Origin: Deltaproteobacteria bacterium
GTDB taxonomy: Bacteria; Desulfobacterota; Binatia; DP-6
NCBI GenBank assembly: GCA_005888095.1
Contig: VBKF01000105.1
Coordinates: forward strand, 1-64,000
Length of the DNA stretch: 64,000 nt
Reading direction: 5' to 3'
The position numbers were made by a program, and so were the translations under genes. The notes below the pieces were generated by a model. It searched no databases. It was given only the letters and a program-made list of their open reading frames with translations, and was not told the DNA's origin. Of the stretch, positions 8,521 to 17,013 are shown piece after piece; the stretch's first letter is position 1; each line of letters begins with the position of its first letter.

Positions 8521-11341
8521 GTGGCAGCGCGCGCTGCGGGTGCTCGCGGCGACCGTCGCGACCGCAGCCCTGTGCGCGGCGCTCGCCGGCTGGCGACTGT
8601 CCCGGGGCCCGGTCGAAATCGGCCTGCTTACACCGATCCTGGAGCGCGCCCTCAGCCGCTCCGATGGCTCGCTCGCCGTCCGCATCGGGAGAACAGAGCT
8701 CGCGTGGGCCCCCCGTGATCACACGGTCGAGCTCCGCGCTCGCGACGTACGGCTCCTGTCGGGGACGGTTACGGTCGTTTCGGTCCCGACCCTCGAGGTC
8801 GAGCTGAGCCTCCGGGCGCTCGTCCATGGAAGGGTGGCGCCGCGGGAGGTCGAGCTTCGCGGGCTCGAGCTCACGCTGGTGCGCGAGAAGAACGGCAGGA
8901 TCGGTCTGGTTCCGGGGAAGAGTCTGTCGGAACCGGACGAGAGCGTGATGCTGGAGACGCTCCTCGGCTCGGGTCCCTCCGGCGGTCCCCTAGCCCAGCT
9001 CGAGAGGATCGCCCTACGGGAGGGACAGCTGGCGTTCCTCGACCGCGAGCGCGACGACACGTGGCATCTGCGCGCGGTCGACCTCGCGGTGCAGCGATCC
9101 GAGGCGGGCATCGCCCTCCGGCTGGCCGGCGCTCTCGAGGTGGGAGCGGCCCTCGTACCCCTGCGCCTGGACGGGCTCTACCACCCGGATCCGGCGCGTG
9201 CGACGGGCACGCTGTCCTTCGAGCACATCGAACCCGCCGCCCTCGCCCCGCGCGTGAGCTGGCCCGCGCTCACCGAGCTGCTCGCGCGGCTCCGGCTCCC
9301 CGTGAAGGGGTCGGTCGCACTCGAGCTCGACGGCTCGCTCCGACCCCGACGGGTACGCCTCAGCGCGGAAGGCGGGCATGGCTCCATCGTGGCTACCGAG
9401 CTCCGGGCACGCGTGGTGCCGATCGAGCGGCTTCGGGGCCACGTCACGCTGGAGCTGGAGGAGAACGCGCTGGCGGTCGAGGACGTGGTCCTCGACCTCG
9501 GCGGGCCGACCGTTGGCTTGGTGGGGCGGGTCGGGCTGGACAAGGCGCGCACGCTGGACGCGCAGGTGACGGTGTCGAAGGCGACCACCGCCGACCTCCT
9601 CCGCTACTGGCCCGCGGAGACTCTGCCCGACGTCAGAGCCTGGATAACCTCGAGCCTCACCGCCGGACGGGTGCGCGACGGACGCCTACAGGTGAGCGGC
9701 CGACTCTCGGACTCGGGCGGCCCCGACATCGATGCCGTGAGCGGCGTGCTCGGCTTCGAGGGCGTCGGCGTCCGGCTTCCGGCGAAGATGCCACCCGCCA
9801 GGCGCCTCTCCGGAACTGTGACCTTCGATCGTGCTGCGTGGGACGTCGTGGTCACCGGCGGGTCGATCGCAGGGCTCGACGTGGTTCGTGCCTCCGTGAA
9901 GCCGCCGCGGCGGAGCGCACGAGAAGCGCGGGTCGCCGTCCGCGGAACGATCTCCGGTCCACTGTCGCGTGCCCTCACGCTCGTCGACGCGAGCCGTCCC
10001 GACTTCGCGGCCGGCCTCGGACTCGATCCCGGCGAGATCTCGGGGTCGATGTCGGCGGACGTCGAAACGAGCTTCGCGCCAGGCGGTGCTCTCGACCCCG
10101 CACAGCTCCCGCTCGTCGTCTCGGCCCGGCTGCATGACGTCTCCGTACCGCGCGCGTACCGGAGCGCACCGCTCACCGCCGGCGACCTCGCGGTCGAGCT
10201 GCGCGGACGCGCCCTCGAGGTGAAGGGCCAGGCTTCGCTCGCGGGGGCCCCGCTGTCGATCGCCTGGCGCCAGAATCTCGGCGACGGCACGCAACGGATC
10301 GACGTGTCCTGGCGGGCGGACGCGACCGCCCGGACCGCGCTCGGCTTCGACCTCCGTCCATGGATGGATGGACCCGCCGACGTGCGCGCGTCCGCCGAGC
10401 TCGCACGCGGCGCGGGGACGGTCGACGTCTTCGCCGACCTCGCTCGGTCGGCCCTCGCCTTCCCTGTCCTCCCGGTGTCCAAAGCCGCTGGCACGCTGGG
10501 GAGTGCCGAAGCTCACCTCGCCGTGAGCGCCGGATCTGTCACTCGTATCGACCGCGCGCTCCTCCGGACCGAAGGTCTGGAGCTGCGAGGCCACGCGACG
10601 CTGGCCGCGGGCGAGGCGAGCGTGCGGACGCTCGACGCGGAGGCCACCCTCGGACCCGTTCCTCCCGCTCGGACGTCCGCGCATCTCGCGCTCTCCGTCC
10701 GCCCCGGGACGAAGGGGCGCGCACTCGTGGTGACCTCGGACGATGCAGGCACGCTCTTCCATGCCCTCGGACCGGAGTCCTACGCGCGGGGCGGCCGGTT
10801 GCGCTTTGAGGGCTTGCTGCCTCGCCATGCCGCCGCTCTGCCTTTCGAAGGACACCTCGACGTGCGTGACATCACGATCACGCGGGCACCGCTCCTCGCA
10901 CGCGTCGCGACGCTCGTTTCGCTGACCGGGGTGATGAAGTCCCTTGCCGACGGCGGCATCGCGCTCCAGGCGGTGACGGCGGACATCCGCCATCGCGACA
11001 CGACGCTCACCATCACGGACGGCACGGCACAGGGATCCGAGCTTGCCCTTCTCGTCGCCGGAACCGTCGACCACGCGGCGGAAACGATGGACATGCGCGG
11101 CACGCTCGTTCCATCGTACTACGGCCTCAACGCCGCCGGCGCACGAGTTCCCGTGATCGGCGAGCTTCTGAGCGGCTCCCAGCACGCGGGGATTCAGGCC
11201 TTCGACTTCACGGTCCAGGGTCCGCTGGCGTCGCCGCAGGTCCGGGTGGATCCGATCACGGGGCTCGCGCCCGGGCTGCTCAGGGATATCGGGCGACGCC
11301 TGCGCACCGACATGCGTTTGCCCGGCGGAAGCAGGCCGTGA
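8507..11341 (+). CDS. AsmA/YhdP-like large inner-membrane protein (DUF3971)
   Basis: About 944 residues with one N-terminal membrane anchor (LRVLAATVATAALCAALAGW), then a long periplasmic region of repeated beta segments. These include GPVEIGLLTPILERAL near the start, LRYWPAETLPDVRAWITSSL in the middle and FDFTVQGPLASPQVRVDPI near the end. These are hallmarks of the YhdP/DUF3971 branch of AsmA proteins. That group forms bridge-like lipid-transfer proteins between inner and outer membranes. The start is uncertain: TTG at 8507 gives a plausible anchor, but this region overlaps the antisense fragment at 8419-8520. Downstream gene is convergent. Confidence 0.85.
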   Translation: MRRSWWQRALRVLAATVATAALCAALAGWRLSRGPVEIGLLTPILERALSRSDGSLAVRIGRTELAWAPRDHTVELRARDVRLLSGTVTVVSVPTLEVELSLRALVHGRVAPREVELRGLELTLVREKNGRIGLVPGKSLSEPDESVMLETLLGSGPSGGPLAQLERIALREGQLAFLDRERDDTWHLRAVDLAVQRSEAGIALRLAGALEVGAALVPLRLDGLYHPDPARATGTLSFEHIEPAALAPRVSWPALTELLARLRLPVKGSVALELDGSLRPRRVRLSAEGGHGSIVATELRARVVPIERLRGHVTLELEENALAVEDVVLDLGGPTVGLVGRVGLDKARTLDAQVTVSKATTADLLRYWPAETLPDVRAWITSSLTAGRVRDGRLQVSGRLSDSGGPDIDAVSGVLGFEGVGVRLPAKMPPARRLSGTVTFDRAAWDVVVTGGSIAGLDVVRASVKPPRRSAREARVAVRGTISGPLSRALTLVDASRPDFAAGLGLDPGEISGSMSADVETSFAPGGALDPAQLPLVVSARLHDVSVPRAYRSAPLTAGDLAVELRGRALEVKGQASLAGAPLSIAWRQNLGDGTQRIDVSWRADATARTALGFDLRPWMDGPADVRASAELARGAGTVDVFADLARSALAFPVLPVSKAAGTLGSAEAHLAVSAGSVTRIDRALLRTEGLELRGHATLAAGEASVRTLDAEATLGPVPPARTSAHLALSVRPGTKGRALVVTSDDAGTLFHALGPESYARGGRLRFEGLLPRHAAALPFEGHLDVRDITITRAPLLARVATLVSLTGVMKSLADGGIALQAVTADIRHRDTTLTITDGTAQGSELALLVAGTVDHAAETMDMRGTLVPSYYGLNAAGARVPVIGELLSGSQHAGIQAFDFTVQGPLASPQVRVDPITGLAPGLLRDIGRRLRTDMRLPGGSRP

Positions 11342-11359
11342 CGGCGCGGGGCGTGGTCG

Positions 11360-11881
11360 TCAGCTCGCCACCGCCTCCAGCGCGCCCTCACTCTCCTCGA
11401 TCTCTTCCGCACCGTCCGGGGTACAGATCGCGATCACGGACGCGTAGCTCAGGTCGAAGCGCTCGGCGATGTCCCGAGGCTTCCAGCCCGTTGCCCGAAA
11501 CTCCCGGATGCGCGCATTCCGATCCTCCCTGAGCCGGGCCGAGAGGGCCCCCGGGTGACGTGAGGCCCCCTGGCGGGCGACGACGGGTGCCGACGGACGG
11601 AGCAACTCCACCCGCTCGAGCACGAAGCGACGGAGGCGGTGTGCGGGTAGCCCCAGCCAGGCGCACACGTTCTCGAACGCGAACGGCTCGCCGACGTTGG
11701 CCCTGGTGATCCACCTGCGCGCCTCGGCCGCGAGCTGCGCGCGTTTCGCCTGCCGCCCTCCAGCCTCTCCGAGCGCGCACCGCACGGCCTCCATGAGGAG
11801 CGCGCGCAGAAGGCCGCGCTCGCCGTCTGCCCGCCGGAGCGACATCGGCACCCAACGCTCCGCTTCGACATCGGCTGTCAT
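11360..11881 (-). CDS. Conserved hypothetical protein with HTH-like C-terminus
   Basis: A 173-residue soluble protein. The N-terminal part (LLMEAVRCALGEAGG ... ARRWITRANVGEPFAFENVCAWLGLPAHRLRR) recalls a family in soil proteobacteria in which FSFENVC followed by LGL-hydrophobic-R is conserved. The C-terminal third (NARIREFRATGWKPRDIAERFDLSYASVIAIC) looks like a helix-turn-helix. A DNA-binding role is inference. It has no signal peptide. The stop lies 18 bases from the end of the AsmA-like gene, which is convergent. Confidence 0.7.
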   Translation of the reverse strand: MTADVEAERWVPMSLRRADGERGLLRALLMEAVRCALGEAGGRQAKRAQLAAEARRWITRANVGEPFAFENVCAWLGLPAHRLRRFVLERVELLRPSAPVVARQGASRHPGALSARLREDRNARIREFRATGWKPRDIAERFDLSYASVIAICTPDGAEEIEESEGALEAVAS

Positions 11882-11884
11882 CGC

Positions 11885-12363
11885 TCACCCTCCTTCGGGC
11901 TCGCCCCCGGGAAGTCCGGGCAGCAGAACCGCCTGAAGGGTCAGGGGAGCAAGGCGCGTTCCCCGCCCCTCCGACGGTCGAGACGGGGCGGGCAGCCCGC
12001 ATCGCGGGTCAAAAGGACCCGAGGGTCCAAACGGCCCACGCTTGGCGGGGCACGTTTTCCACGCGCTCGTCACTTCCACCGGCACATCATCTGCAATCCC
12101 GGTCTTCGGGCGCGGCGAGGACGCCAGGAGAACAACAAGCAGATGGTCAGAACCGGACGTGCCGGTGGTGCGGGCCTCGCTGCGCCCCCTCCCAACCCCC
12201 GGCTCGGAAACGTTCCCGGGCCGTCTTCGGCGCCGGGGACGGCCAGCGAGCCGTCCCCGGGCCCCGCCGCTCGCCAGCCGTGGCGAACGCGCGACGATCC
12301 CTACTGGGTCGAGTGGCGGTCTCAGATCGGGCGCGGGTGAAAGAGTTGCGCGAGCTGACCGGT
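11885..12363 (+). other. Intergenic region, no gene recognised
   Basis: About 480 bases. Short frames exist on both strands, but all are Arg/Pro/Ala-rich in the way of high-GC shadow frames and none shows a domain, signal peptide or ribosome-binding site. Clustered GC-rich inverted stretches near 12210-12245 could be a terminator, but I could not define one. Confidence 0.5.
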
Positions 12364-12512
12364 CTATCCCAGGAGCGAGGTTCGACAGCCCTTGATGCCG
12401 GTCGCGGCGACGTTCGCCGCGGCCATGCCCCCGGTGACGGCCCCCTGGGCGGCCGCACCGGCGCCCATGGTGATGGCCGCGCCAGGCATCTCGCCGCTGT
12501 CGGCATGCGTGT
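12364..12512 (-). pseudogene. DUF4410-like lipoprotein, C-terminal remnant
   Basis: The minus strand reads MGAGAAAQGAVTGGMAAAN, then VAATGIKGCRTSLLG and a stop. This resembles the Gly/Ala-rich tail of DUF4410 lipoproteins, in which KGYRTSIEAD-type sequence follows; here it stops early. It begins directly after the stop codon of the OmpA gene with no start of its own. A second DUF4410-type tail is at 37764-37925. Confidence 0.5.
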
Positions 12513-12516
12513 CGAA

Positions 12517-13005
12517 CTAACGGACCGTCACCTCGACGCGGCGGTTACGGGTCCGGCCCTGGGCGGTCACGTTCGCGGCGGCCGGCGATTCCGTGCCGTA
12601 CCCCTGCGTGACGATCCGCGACGCGTTGATTCCCTGCCTACCGAGGAAGCCTGCCACCGCCCGGGCGCGGTCCTCGGAAAGGGAACGGTTCTCCGGCTCG
12701 TTGCCCGTCGAGTCGGTGAAGCCCTGAACCAGGATGACCGCCTCGGGGTACGGCTGCATCTTCTCGACGAACCAGCGCAGGTCCCGCTGTCCATCGTCGC
12801 CGATCACGGCGCTGCCGACGGCGAAGTAGACCACGGAGGCGTAGCGCCTGGCCTCGGAGTGCGCGGCCGCCGCCCGCGCCTGGGCGGCGCGTTGCTCGGC
12901 TTCGAGGCGCTGCGTCTCCTTGTTGTAGGCGCCTTGATAGGCCGATGGGCAGCCCTGCAGGATGAGCACGCCCACGCCGAGGACGACGCCCGTGATCGCC
13001 CTCAT
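12517..13005 (-). CDS. OmpA/Pal-family peptidoglycan-binding lipoprotein
   Basis: A 162-residue protein. The lipobox ILQGC at about residue 18 marks a lipoprotein. An Ala-rich helical linker (AEQRAAQARAAAAHSEARR) leads to the OmpA C-terminal domain with VYFAVGSA, LVQGFTDSTGNEPENRSLSEDRA and GRTRNRRVEVTV. That domain binds diaminopimelate-containing peptidoglycan. It overlaps the start of neither neighbour but its ATG (13005) overlaps the stop of the EF-hand gene (13002), so the EF-hand, OmpA and perhaps glycine-zipper genes form one operon. Confidence 0.9.
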   Translation of the reverse strand: MRAITGVVLGVGVLILQGCPSAYQGAYNKETQRLEAEQRAAQARAAAAHSEARRYASVVYFAVGSAVIGDDGQRDLRWFVEKMQPYPEAVILVQGFTDSTGNEPENRSLSEDRARAVAGFLGRQGINASRIVTQGYGTESPAAANVTAQGRTRNRRVEVTVR

Positions 13006-13406
13006 CGGCGCTTCCTGCCCTCGAACGCGGCGACCACCTCGTCGAGCGAGAGCACGCCGTCTTGGTCGACGTCCGCCACTTCGTAGTCGTGGAAGCGGAC
13101 GCGCAGGAACTCCCGCATGGACACCCGGCCGTCGCGATCCTTGTCGTCGGCCGTGAAGTCGTCCGGGAAGGCGAGCTGCTTCAGCTCCTGGGGATCGAGG
13201 AAGCCGTCCTTGTTCCGGTCGGCGCTGAAGAAGACCTCCGTGATCCGCGCCTGGAACTCCGCATGATCGACGACGCCGTCCTGGTTGATGTCGGTCTCCG
13301 CGAACGCCACCCGCGGGTCGTGCTTCGGCGCCGCGTCGTCGGCCCGGGCCGGGAGGACGGCGACGGTCAGCCCGCCGACGACGATCAACATCGCTGTCAC
13401 GCGCAT
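13002..13406 (-). CDS. Secreted EF-hand calcium-binding protein
   Basis: A 134-residue protein with a signal peptide (MRVTAMLIVVGGLTVAVLPARA). Four EF-hand loops follow with well-spaced ligands: DINQDGVVDHAEF, DRNKDGFLDPQEL, DKDRDGRVSMREF and DVDQDGVLSLDEV. It is likely a periplasmic Ca2+-binding protein. The stop overlaps the ATG of the OmpA lipoprotein by four bases and the glycine-zipper gene ends 11 bases upstream, which argues for one cell-envelope operon read leftward. Confidence 0.9.
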   Translation of the reverse strand: MRVTAMLIVVGGLTVAVLPARADDAAPKHDPRVAFAETDINQDGVVDHAEFQARITEVFFSADRNKDGFLDPQELKQLAFPDDFTADDKDRDGRVSMREFLRVRFHDYEVADVDQDGVLSLDEVVAAFEGRKRR

Positions 13407-13417
13407 GATGGATTCCT

Positions 13418-13906
13418 TCAGCTCTGGATCTGCCACGAGCCGTCCGACTGGCGACACGCGGTCCCGTAGGCCTTTTCCTGCTGGCCACCCACCACGATCG
13501 TCTGCCGGTACTCCCGGCAGTACTGGCCGTTGGCGAGCTGGTAGGTGCGCGTCGGCGTGATGGAACCCGAGTTGCCCGAGTCGGGGTTCTGCCACACCGT
13601 CGGCTGGCCGGCCTGGTTCTGCTCGAACGCCCGCTGCGCCGCCTGGGCCGCCATCCGCTTATCGCGGACGTCGAGCCGGTTGCCGACGAAGCCACCGATC
13701 AGCGCGCCGCCGAGGCCCGCCCCGACGATCGCTCCGGGACCCCCGCCCGCCGCCGCGGCGATCCCGGCGCCCGCCGCCGCCCCGAGGACGGTTCCGAGGA
13801 CGGCTTTCGGGTTGTTCTCGTAGGTCTGCGTCATGGTGGCGCAGGACGACACCATAGACGCGAGAGCCAGTAAGGGGGCAAGCGACATGGCGGCTCGAAG
13901 CTGCAT
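13418..13906 (-). CDS. Glycine-zipper lipoprotein (17-kDa surface antigen-like)
   Basis: A 162-residue protein. A signal peptide ends with a lipobox near VSSC. A glycine zipper (about 38-72) with repeated GxxxG (VLGTVLGAAAGAGIAAAAGG, GALIGGFVGNRLD) is followed by a C-terminal domain with a conserved YQLANGQYCREYRQTIVVGG core, as in RT0821/SlyB-like proteins. Such proteins sit in the outer membrane and affect envelope integrity. It heads the operon with the EF-hand and OmpA genes. The truncated AraC gene lies 26 bases upstream on the same strand. Confidence 0.88.
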   Translation of the reverse strand: MQLRAAMSLAPLLALASMVSSCATMTQTYENNPKAVLGTVLGAAAGAGIAAAAGGGPGAIVGAGLGGALIGGFVGNRLDVRDKRMAAQAAQRAFEQNQAGQPTVWQNPDSGNSGSITPTRTYQLANGQYCREYRQTIVVGGQQEKAYGTACRQSDGSWQIQS

Positions 13907-13932
13907 CCATCTCCTCCAGTACCGTTTGGCCG

Positions 13933-14337
13933 TCACCGTGGACCCGGTTTCCGTCGCGGTGCCAGGACGCCCTCGGCCGGATTCCGTCCGAGACGCCGGA
14001 AGTCCCGGGGCGTGCGACCCGTCCAGCGCAGGAAGGCACGCGTGAAGTGGCCGGCGTTCGAGTAGCCGATCGTGCGGCCGATCTCGCTGATCTTCCAGGC
14101 GGAATCCCGCAACATCTGCCGCGCCATCTCTGCGCGCGCCCGCGCCACCACCTGCGCGTACGTCACACCGTCCTCGCCGAGGCGGCGCTGCAGCGTCCGG
14201 GTGCTCATCCCGATCGCGCCGGCGACGAGCTGGATGTTCGGATAGCGCCCGGCGAACGAGCTCGAGACGACCTGGTGCACTTCGCCGACGAAGTCGCGCC
14301 GAGCGCTGGTGATTCGTGACGATCTTCCACCCGACAT
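13933..14337 (-). pseudogene. AraC-family regulator cut down to its DNA-binding domain
   Basis: 134 codons. They encode the linker and double HTH (VHQVVSSSFAGRYPNIQLVA; STRTLQRRLGEDGVTYAQVV; ISEIGRTIGYSNAGHFTRAF; GRTPRDFRRLGR). The N-terminal ligand-binding domain of about 200 residues seen in the intact homologue is absent. The frame has a start (14337) 48 bases after a perfectly placed 19-base element (site B), so it may still make an HTH-only protein. A constitutive or dominant-negative DNA-binding product is possible. I call it a pseudogene because all other members I know of this subfamily are full length. Confidence 0.7.
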
Positions 14338-14385
14338 GCCGCGCCATCAGCTCGATGGCTGGACGTAGCGCGCGTCGCGGGCGGC

Positions 14386-14404
14386 GTCTTGCCATTCGGT
14401 GCCA
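14386..14404 (-). promoter_or_regulatory. 19-base element, site B (truncated AraC gene)
   Basis: Reads TGGCACCGAATGGCAAGAC on the minus strand. Both TGGC half-sites are intact, 10 bp apart. A TA step (TACGTC) starts exactly 19 bases downstream, and the AraC-fragment ATG is 48 bases away. It stands back-to-back with site N. Confidence 0.75.
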
Positions 14405-14467
14405 GCACGGCGACCTCGATCGCGAGACGGCGCGCGCCGCCGCCAACGGTCACGAGCGTTCGAGCCG

Positions 14468-14486
14468 TGGCACGAGATGGCAAGAG
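14468..14486 (+). promoter_or_regulatory. 19-base element, site N (K+ channel pseudogene)
   Basis: Reads TGGCACGAGATGGCAAGAG on the plus strand. Both half-sites are intact. A TA step (TACGAC) starts 19 bases downstream, and the channel ATG is 57 bases away. With site B it makes a divergent promoter pair 63 bases apart. Confidence 0.75.
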
Positions 14487-14543
14487 GCGCGCGTCACGCG
14501 CTGATACGACGCCGAGGACCGGCGACCGGACTGGCCGCACGCC

Positions 14544-15202
14544 ATGCCCATATCCCGAAGGACGGGCCGTCGGATGCCCGGCTTCAGCCTGCTGCTGGCC
14601 GGCATGTTCGGCGAGCTCATGATCGCCCCGCTGTTCGGCAGGAGCGGCGGCGGGCTCGGCCCGGCCCGCGTGATCACCGCGGTCATGCTGCTCGCGGCGC
14701 TTTCGGTGGTCGGGGGGCCGTGCGGCGCTCGTGCTCTTCATCGGCGCGATGATCGCGCACGGGCTGGCGAGCTTCTCGAGCGCCTCATTCGTCGGTGGTC
14801 GCCGCCGCGACGTCGCGTTTCGTGTTCCTCTGCTACGCCCTCGGCGTCGTTGTCTGGCACGTTTCGAGGGATCCGGAAGTCACGCTCGACATAATCGCGG
14901 GCGCCGCGTGCGCATACATGTTGCTCGGCGCGGTCTGGGCGGGTCTGTATCAGCTGGTCGAGCACGCGCGACCGGGCTCCTTCGATATCCCCAGCAGCTG
15001 GATACCTCCCGACCGGAATCCGCAAGCCGCGCTCGTGTACTTCAGCTTCGTCACCCTGGCCACCGTGGGCTACGGCGACGTCAAGCCGACGAACCCGGGA
15101 GTAGGTGGCCTCTGCGTCGCCGAAGCGCTCGTGGGTCAGCTGTACCTCGCCATCATGATCGGCCGCATGGTGGCGCTCCAGATCACACGGCGGGGCGTCT
15201 GA
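14544..15202 (+). pseudogene. K+ channel (Ion_trans_2 type), two frameshifts
   Basis: The channel is spread over three frames. The first membrane segments (MPGFSLLLAGMFGELMIAPL ... VITAVMLLAALSVVGG) start at 14544. The reading shifts near the run of six G at about 14712-14717 into LFIGAMIAHGLASFSSASF, and shifts again near 14785 into VAAATSRFVFLCYALGVVVW. The last frame carries the pore helix and selectivity filter TLATVGYGD, the final helix (GQLYLAIMIGRMVALQ) and a stop. It is the same family as the intact channel at 36989. A sequencing error at the G run could explain one shift, but two make decay more likely. Confidence 0.75.
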
Positions 15203-15222
15203 CCCGCGGCCCGCACGGCTCT

Positions 15223-15241
15223 TGGCGCGGAATGGCAAGAC
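15223..15241 (+). promoter_or_regulatory. 19-base element, site C (small lipoprotein gene)
   Basis: Reads TGGCGCGGAATGGCAAGAC, a full match. The start codon at 15293 is 51 bases away with a strong ribosome-binding site (GAGAGGAGG). The TA step is not at the usual place; the nearest (TTAATC) is 10 bases after the element. Confidence 0.75.
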
Positions 15242-15292
15242 TTGGACGAGTTAATCGGGAATCACTCGGACCAACGGAGAGGAGGTCGATTC

Positions 15293-15634
15293 ATGACGGA
15301 ACGATGGACGGCCCCGGCGCTCATCGGCCTCGTGGCAGCCCTGCTGGGCTGCGCCACCCAGAAGCAGACGCTCGCGCAGAAGCAGGACGGGGCGGTTCAG
15401 GCCGCGCTGCAACGCGCGCGCTTCGACCTCAACTGTCCGTCGGCGACCGCGACCGTTTTGTCGAGTGACTTCATCCAGCCCGCCGTGCAGGGCCCGTGGG
15501 TGGGAGGTCTGGAACGGGCCGAGTACACGGTCGGCGTCGTCGGCTGCAACCAGCGCACGACGTACGTCGTCATGTGCCAGGTGGGTACGGATACCTGCTT
15601 CGCCGCCAATCCCGACGAGCGGTTCCGGCGGTAG
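15293..15634 (+). CDS. Small lipoprotein, paralogue of the remnant at 27.6 kb
   Basis: A 113-residue protein. The signal peptide ends with the lipobox LLGCAT. It continues with QKQTLAQKQDGAVQAALQR, a region repeated almost word for word in the remnant at 27600-27810. Four Cys follow in the C-terminal part (LNCPSAT, VVGCNQR, VMCQVG, DTCFAANP), suggesting disulfide bonds in the periplasm. I do not recognise the family. The start is set by GAGAGGAGG and by the 19-base element. Confidence 0.8.
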   Translation: MTERWTAPALIGLVAALLGCATQKQTLAQKQDGAVQAALQRARFDLNCPSATATVLSSDFIQPAVQGPWVGGLERAEYTVGVVGCNQRTTYVVMCQVGTDTCFAANPDERFRR

Positions 15635-15636
15635 CC

Positions 15637-15907
15637 GCCGATCGACTGATCGGTGTTCGGTGGTCGGTGCCGGTGCTCGATCGGCTGTCGCTCGACTTCG
15701 TCGGCGGCGTGCGCTACTGGCTGCCCTGGAGCCCGCTCCCGTCGATCCAGCCGTACCTGGGGCTGGGCTACCGGCTGGCCGCCTTCGAGCGCGATTTCGG
15801 CACGGACAACAGCATCGACCTGCAGTTCCGCGGTCCGACCAGCAGCGCGGGCTTCGTGTTCTGAGCCGCTGATCGGCGTCCGCTGCGGGATGGGGCTCCG
15901 GTTCTGA
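15637..15907 (+). pseudogene. Two stacked C-terminal ends of an outer-membrane protein family
   Basis: The first segment reads ADRLIGVRWSVPVLDRLSLDF and runs to LQFRGPTSSAGFVF-stop (15864). It matches the end of the intact barrel at 29297-30118 (PLIGVRWSLPLLDFLSLNF ... LQFRGPLAGGGFVF), but about 25 residues are missing inside. Immediately after the stop a second, shorter end follows (EPLIGVRCGMGLRF, stop at 15905-15907). There is no start or signal peptide. Two barrel genes thus collapsed into adjacent tails. Confidence 0.8.
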
Positions 15908-16662
15908 ACGAATACCTCGTCGGCGCGATCGTCTTCGCCTGCATGTTCGGCGGCGCGCTCGGCGGCATGCTCGTCCGCCGGCTGCTGCCCGATCACCACC
16001 TGACGAAGGAGACCGAGGACGTCGTCAGGCTCGCCATCGGCATGATCGCGACCATGAGCGCGCTGGTCGTGGGGCTCCTTCTCGCCTCCTCCAAGAGCTC
16101 GTTCGACACCAAGGACAGCGAGCTGAAGCAATTCGCCACCGATCTGATCCTGCTCGACCGCCAGATGGCGCACTACGGCCCGGAGGCGAAGGAGGCGCGC
16201 GATCTATTGCGGCGCTACACCGCCATCAAGATCGACGCGATCTGGCCGAGCGAAGGATCGCATCGTGTCGTGGCCGACCCGAACAGCTGGAGACTCCTCG
16301 AGGACGTGCAGGACAAGCTCCGGGCGCTCACGCCGGCCAACGACTCCCAACGCTGGCTCAAGGAACGAGCGCTGCAGCTGAGCGGCGACCTGACGCGGAC
16401 GCGTTGGCTGCTGCACGAGCAGCTCCAGACGTCGATCCCGAAGCCCTTCATGGTGGTCCTGATTTTCTGGCTCGCGGTCATCTTCGGCAGCTTCGGCCTG
16501 TTCGCGCCGGGCAACGGCACCGTGTCCATGGCGCTCTTCGTCTGCGCGCTGTCGATCGCCGGGGCCATGTTCCTGATCCTCGAGATGGACGAGCCCTTCG
16601 GGGGCGCCATTCGCATATCGAGCGCGCCCGTGCGCGACGCCCTCGCGCTGATGGGCCAGTAG
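15904..16662 (+). CDS. DUF4239 (bestrophin-like) membrane protein
   Basis: About 252 residues. NEYLVGAIVFACMFGGALGGML forms the first helix, and a second helix follows DVVRLAIGMIATMSALVVGLL. A cytoplasmic or periplasmic middle (about 75-175; LLDRQMAHYGPEAKEARDLL) leads to two C-terminal helices (FMVVLIFWLAVIFGSFGLFAPGN; VSMALFVCALSIAGAMFLILEMD) and the family's end, ISSAPVRDALALMGQ. The expected MNEYLVG start is here LNEYLVG, with a CTG codon at 15904 overlapping the stop of the OMP tail. Either translation starts at CTG or later at ATG 15943, or the start was lost. A paralogue with an internal deletion is at 39363-39719. Confidence 0.8.
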   Translation: MNEYLVGAIVFACMFGGALGGMLVRRLLPDHHLTKETEDVVRLAIGMIATMSALVVGLLLASSKSSFDTKDSELKQFATDLILLDRQMAHYGPEAKEARDLLRRYTAIKIDAIWPSEGSHRVVADPNSWRLLEDVQDKLRALTPANDSQRWLKERALQLSGDLTRTRWLLHEQLQTSIPKPFMVVLIFWLAVIFGSFGLFAPGNGTVSMALFVCALSIAGAMFLILEMDEPFGGAIRISSAPVRDALALMGQ

Positions 16663-17013
16663 GATGACCACGAGTTCAGCCTCACGGCGTTCCCCTTCAA
16701 GCGCGAGTCGAGCGAGATCGGTTTCCGCTGCCGGTCCCTGCTCGGCGTGCTCTACTTCCTCTCGGCGTCCGTGGAGCCGCCGGCTGCGGACGTCGCGGCG
16801 GGCCTGGTGACGGTCACGTTCATCCACTCGAGCAAGGAGCGGCCGCCGCGCGCCTACGTCGCGGCCCCGCATCGCGGCTGGTGGTTCTACATCGCCGCCG
16901 CCGACCAGAGCTCCAAGGCCACCTTCAGCCTGCTGAACATCCTGTTCTGGCTGCAGTCGGCGAGCGGCAAGGGCAAGTCTCCCCTCCTGACCCTGCCGGT
17001 CGGGGGCCCATGA
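16663..17013 (+). pseudogene. C-terminal fragment of a conserved hypothetical protein
   Basis: After the DUF4239 stop the same frame reads on without a start. It begins DDHEFSLTAFPFKRESSEIG, continues FRCRSLLGVLYFLSASVEPP and AYVAAPHRGWWFYIAAADQ and ends SKATFSLLNILFWLQSASGK with a Pro-rich tail. The pattern resembles a family of hypothetical proteins in which RSLLGVMYFLSQ and YRGYWFYI are conserved, but about two thirds of the gene is missing. Confidence 0.6.
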
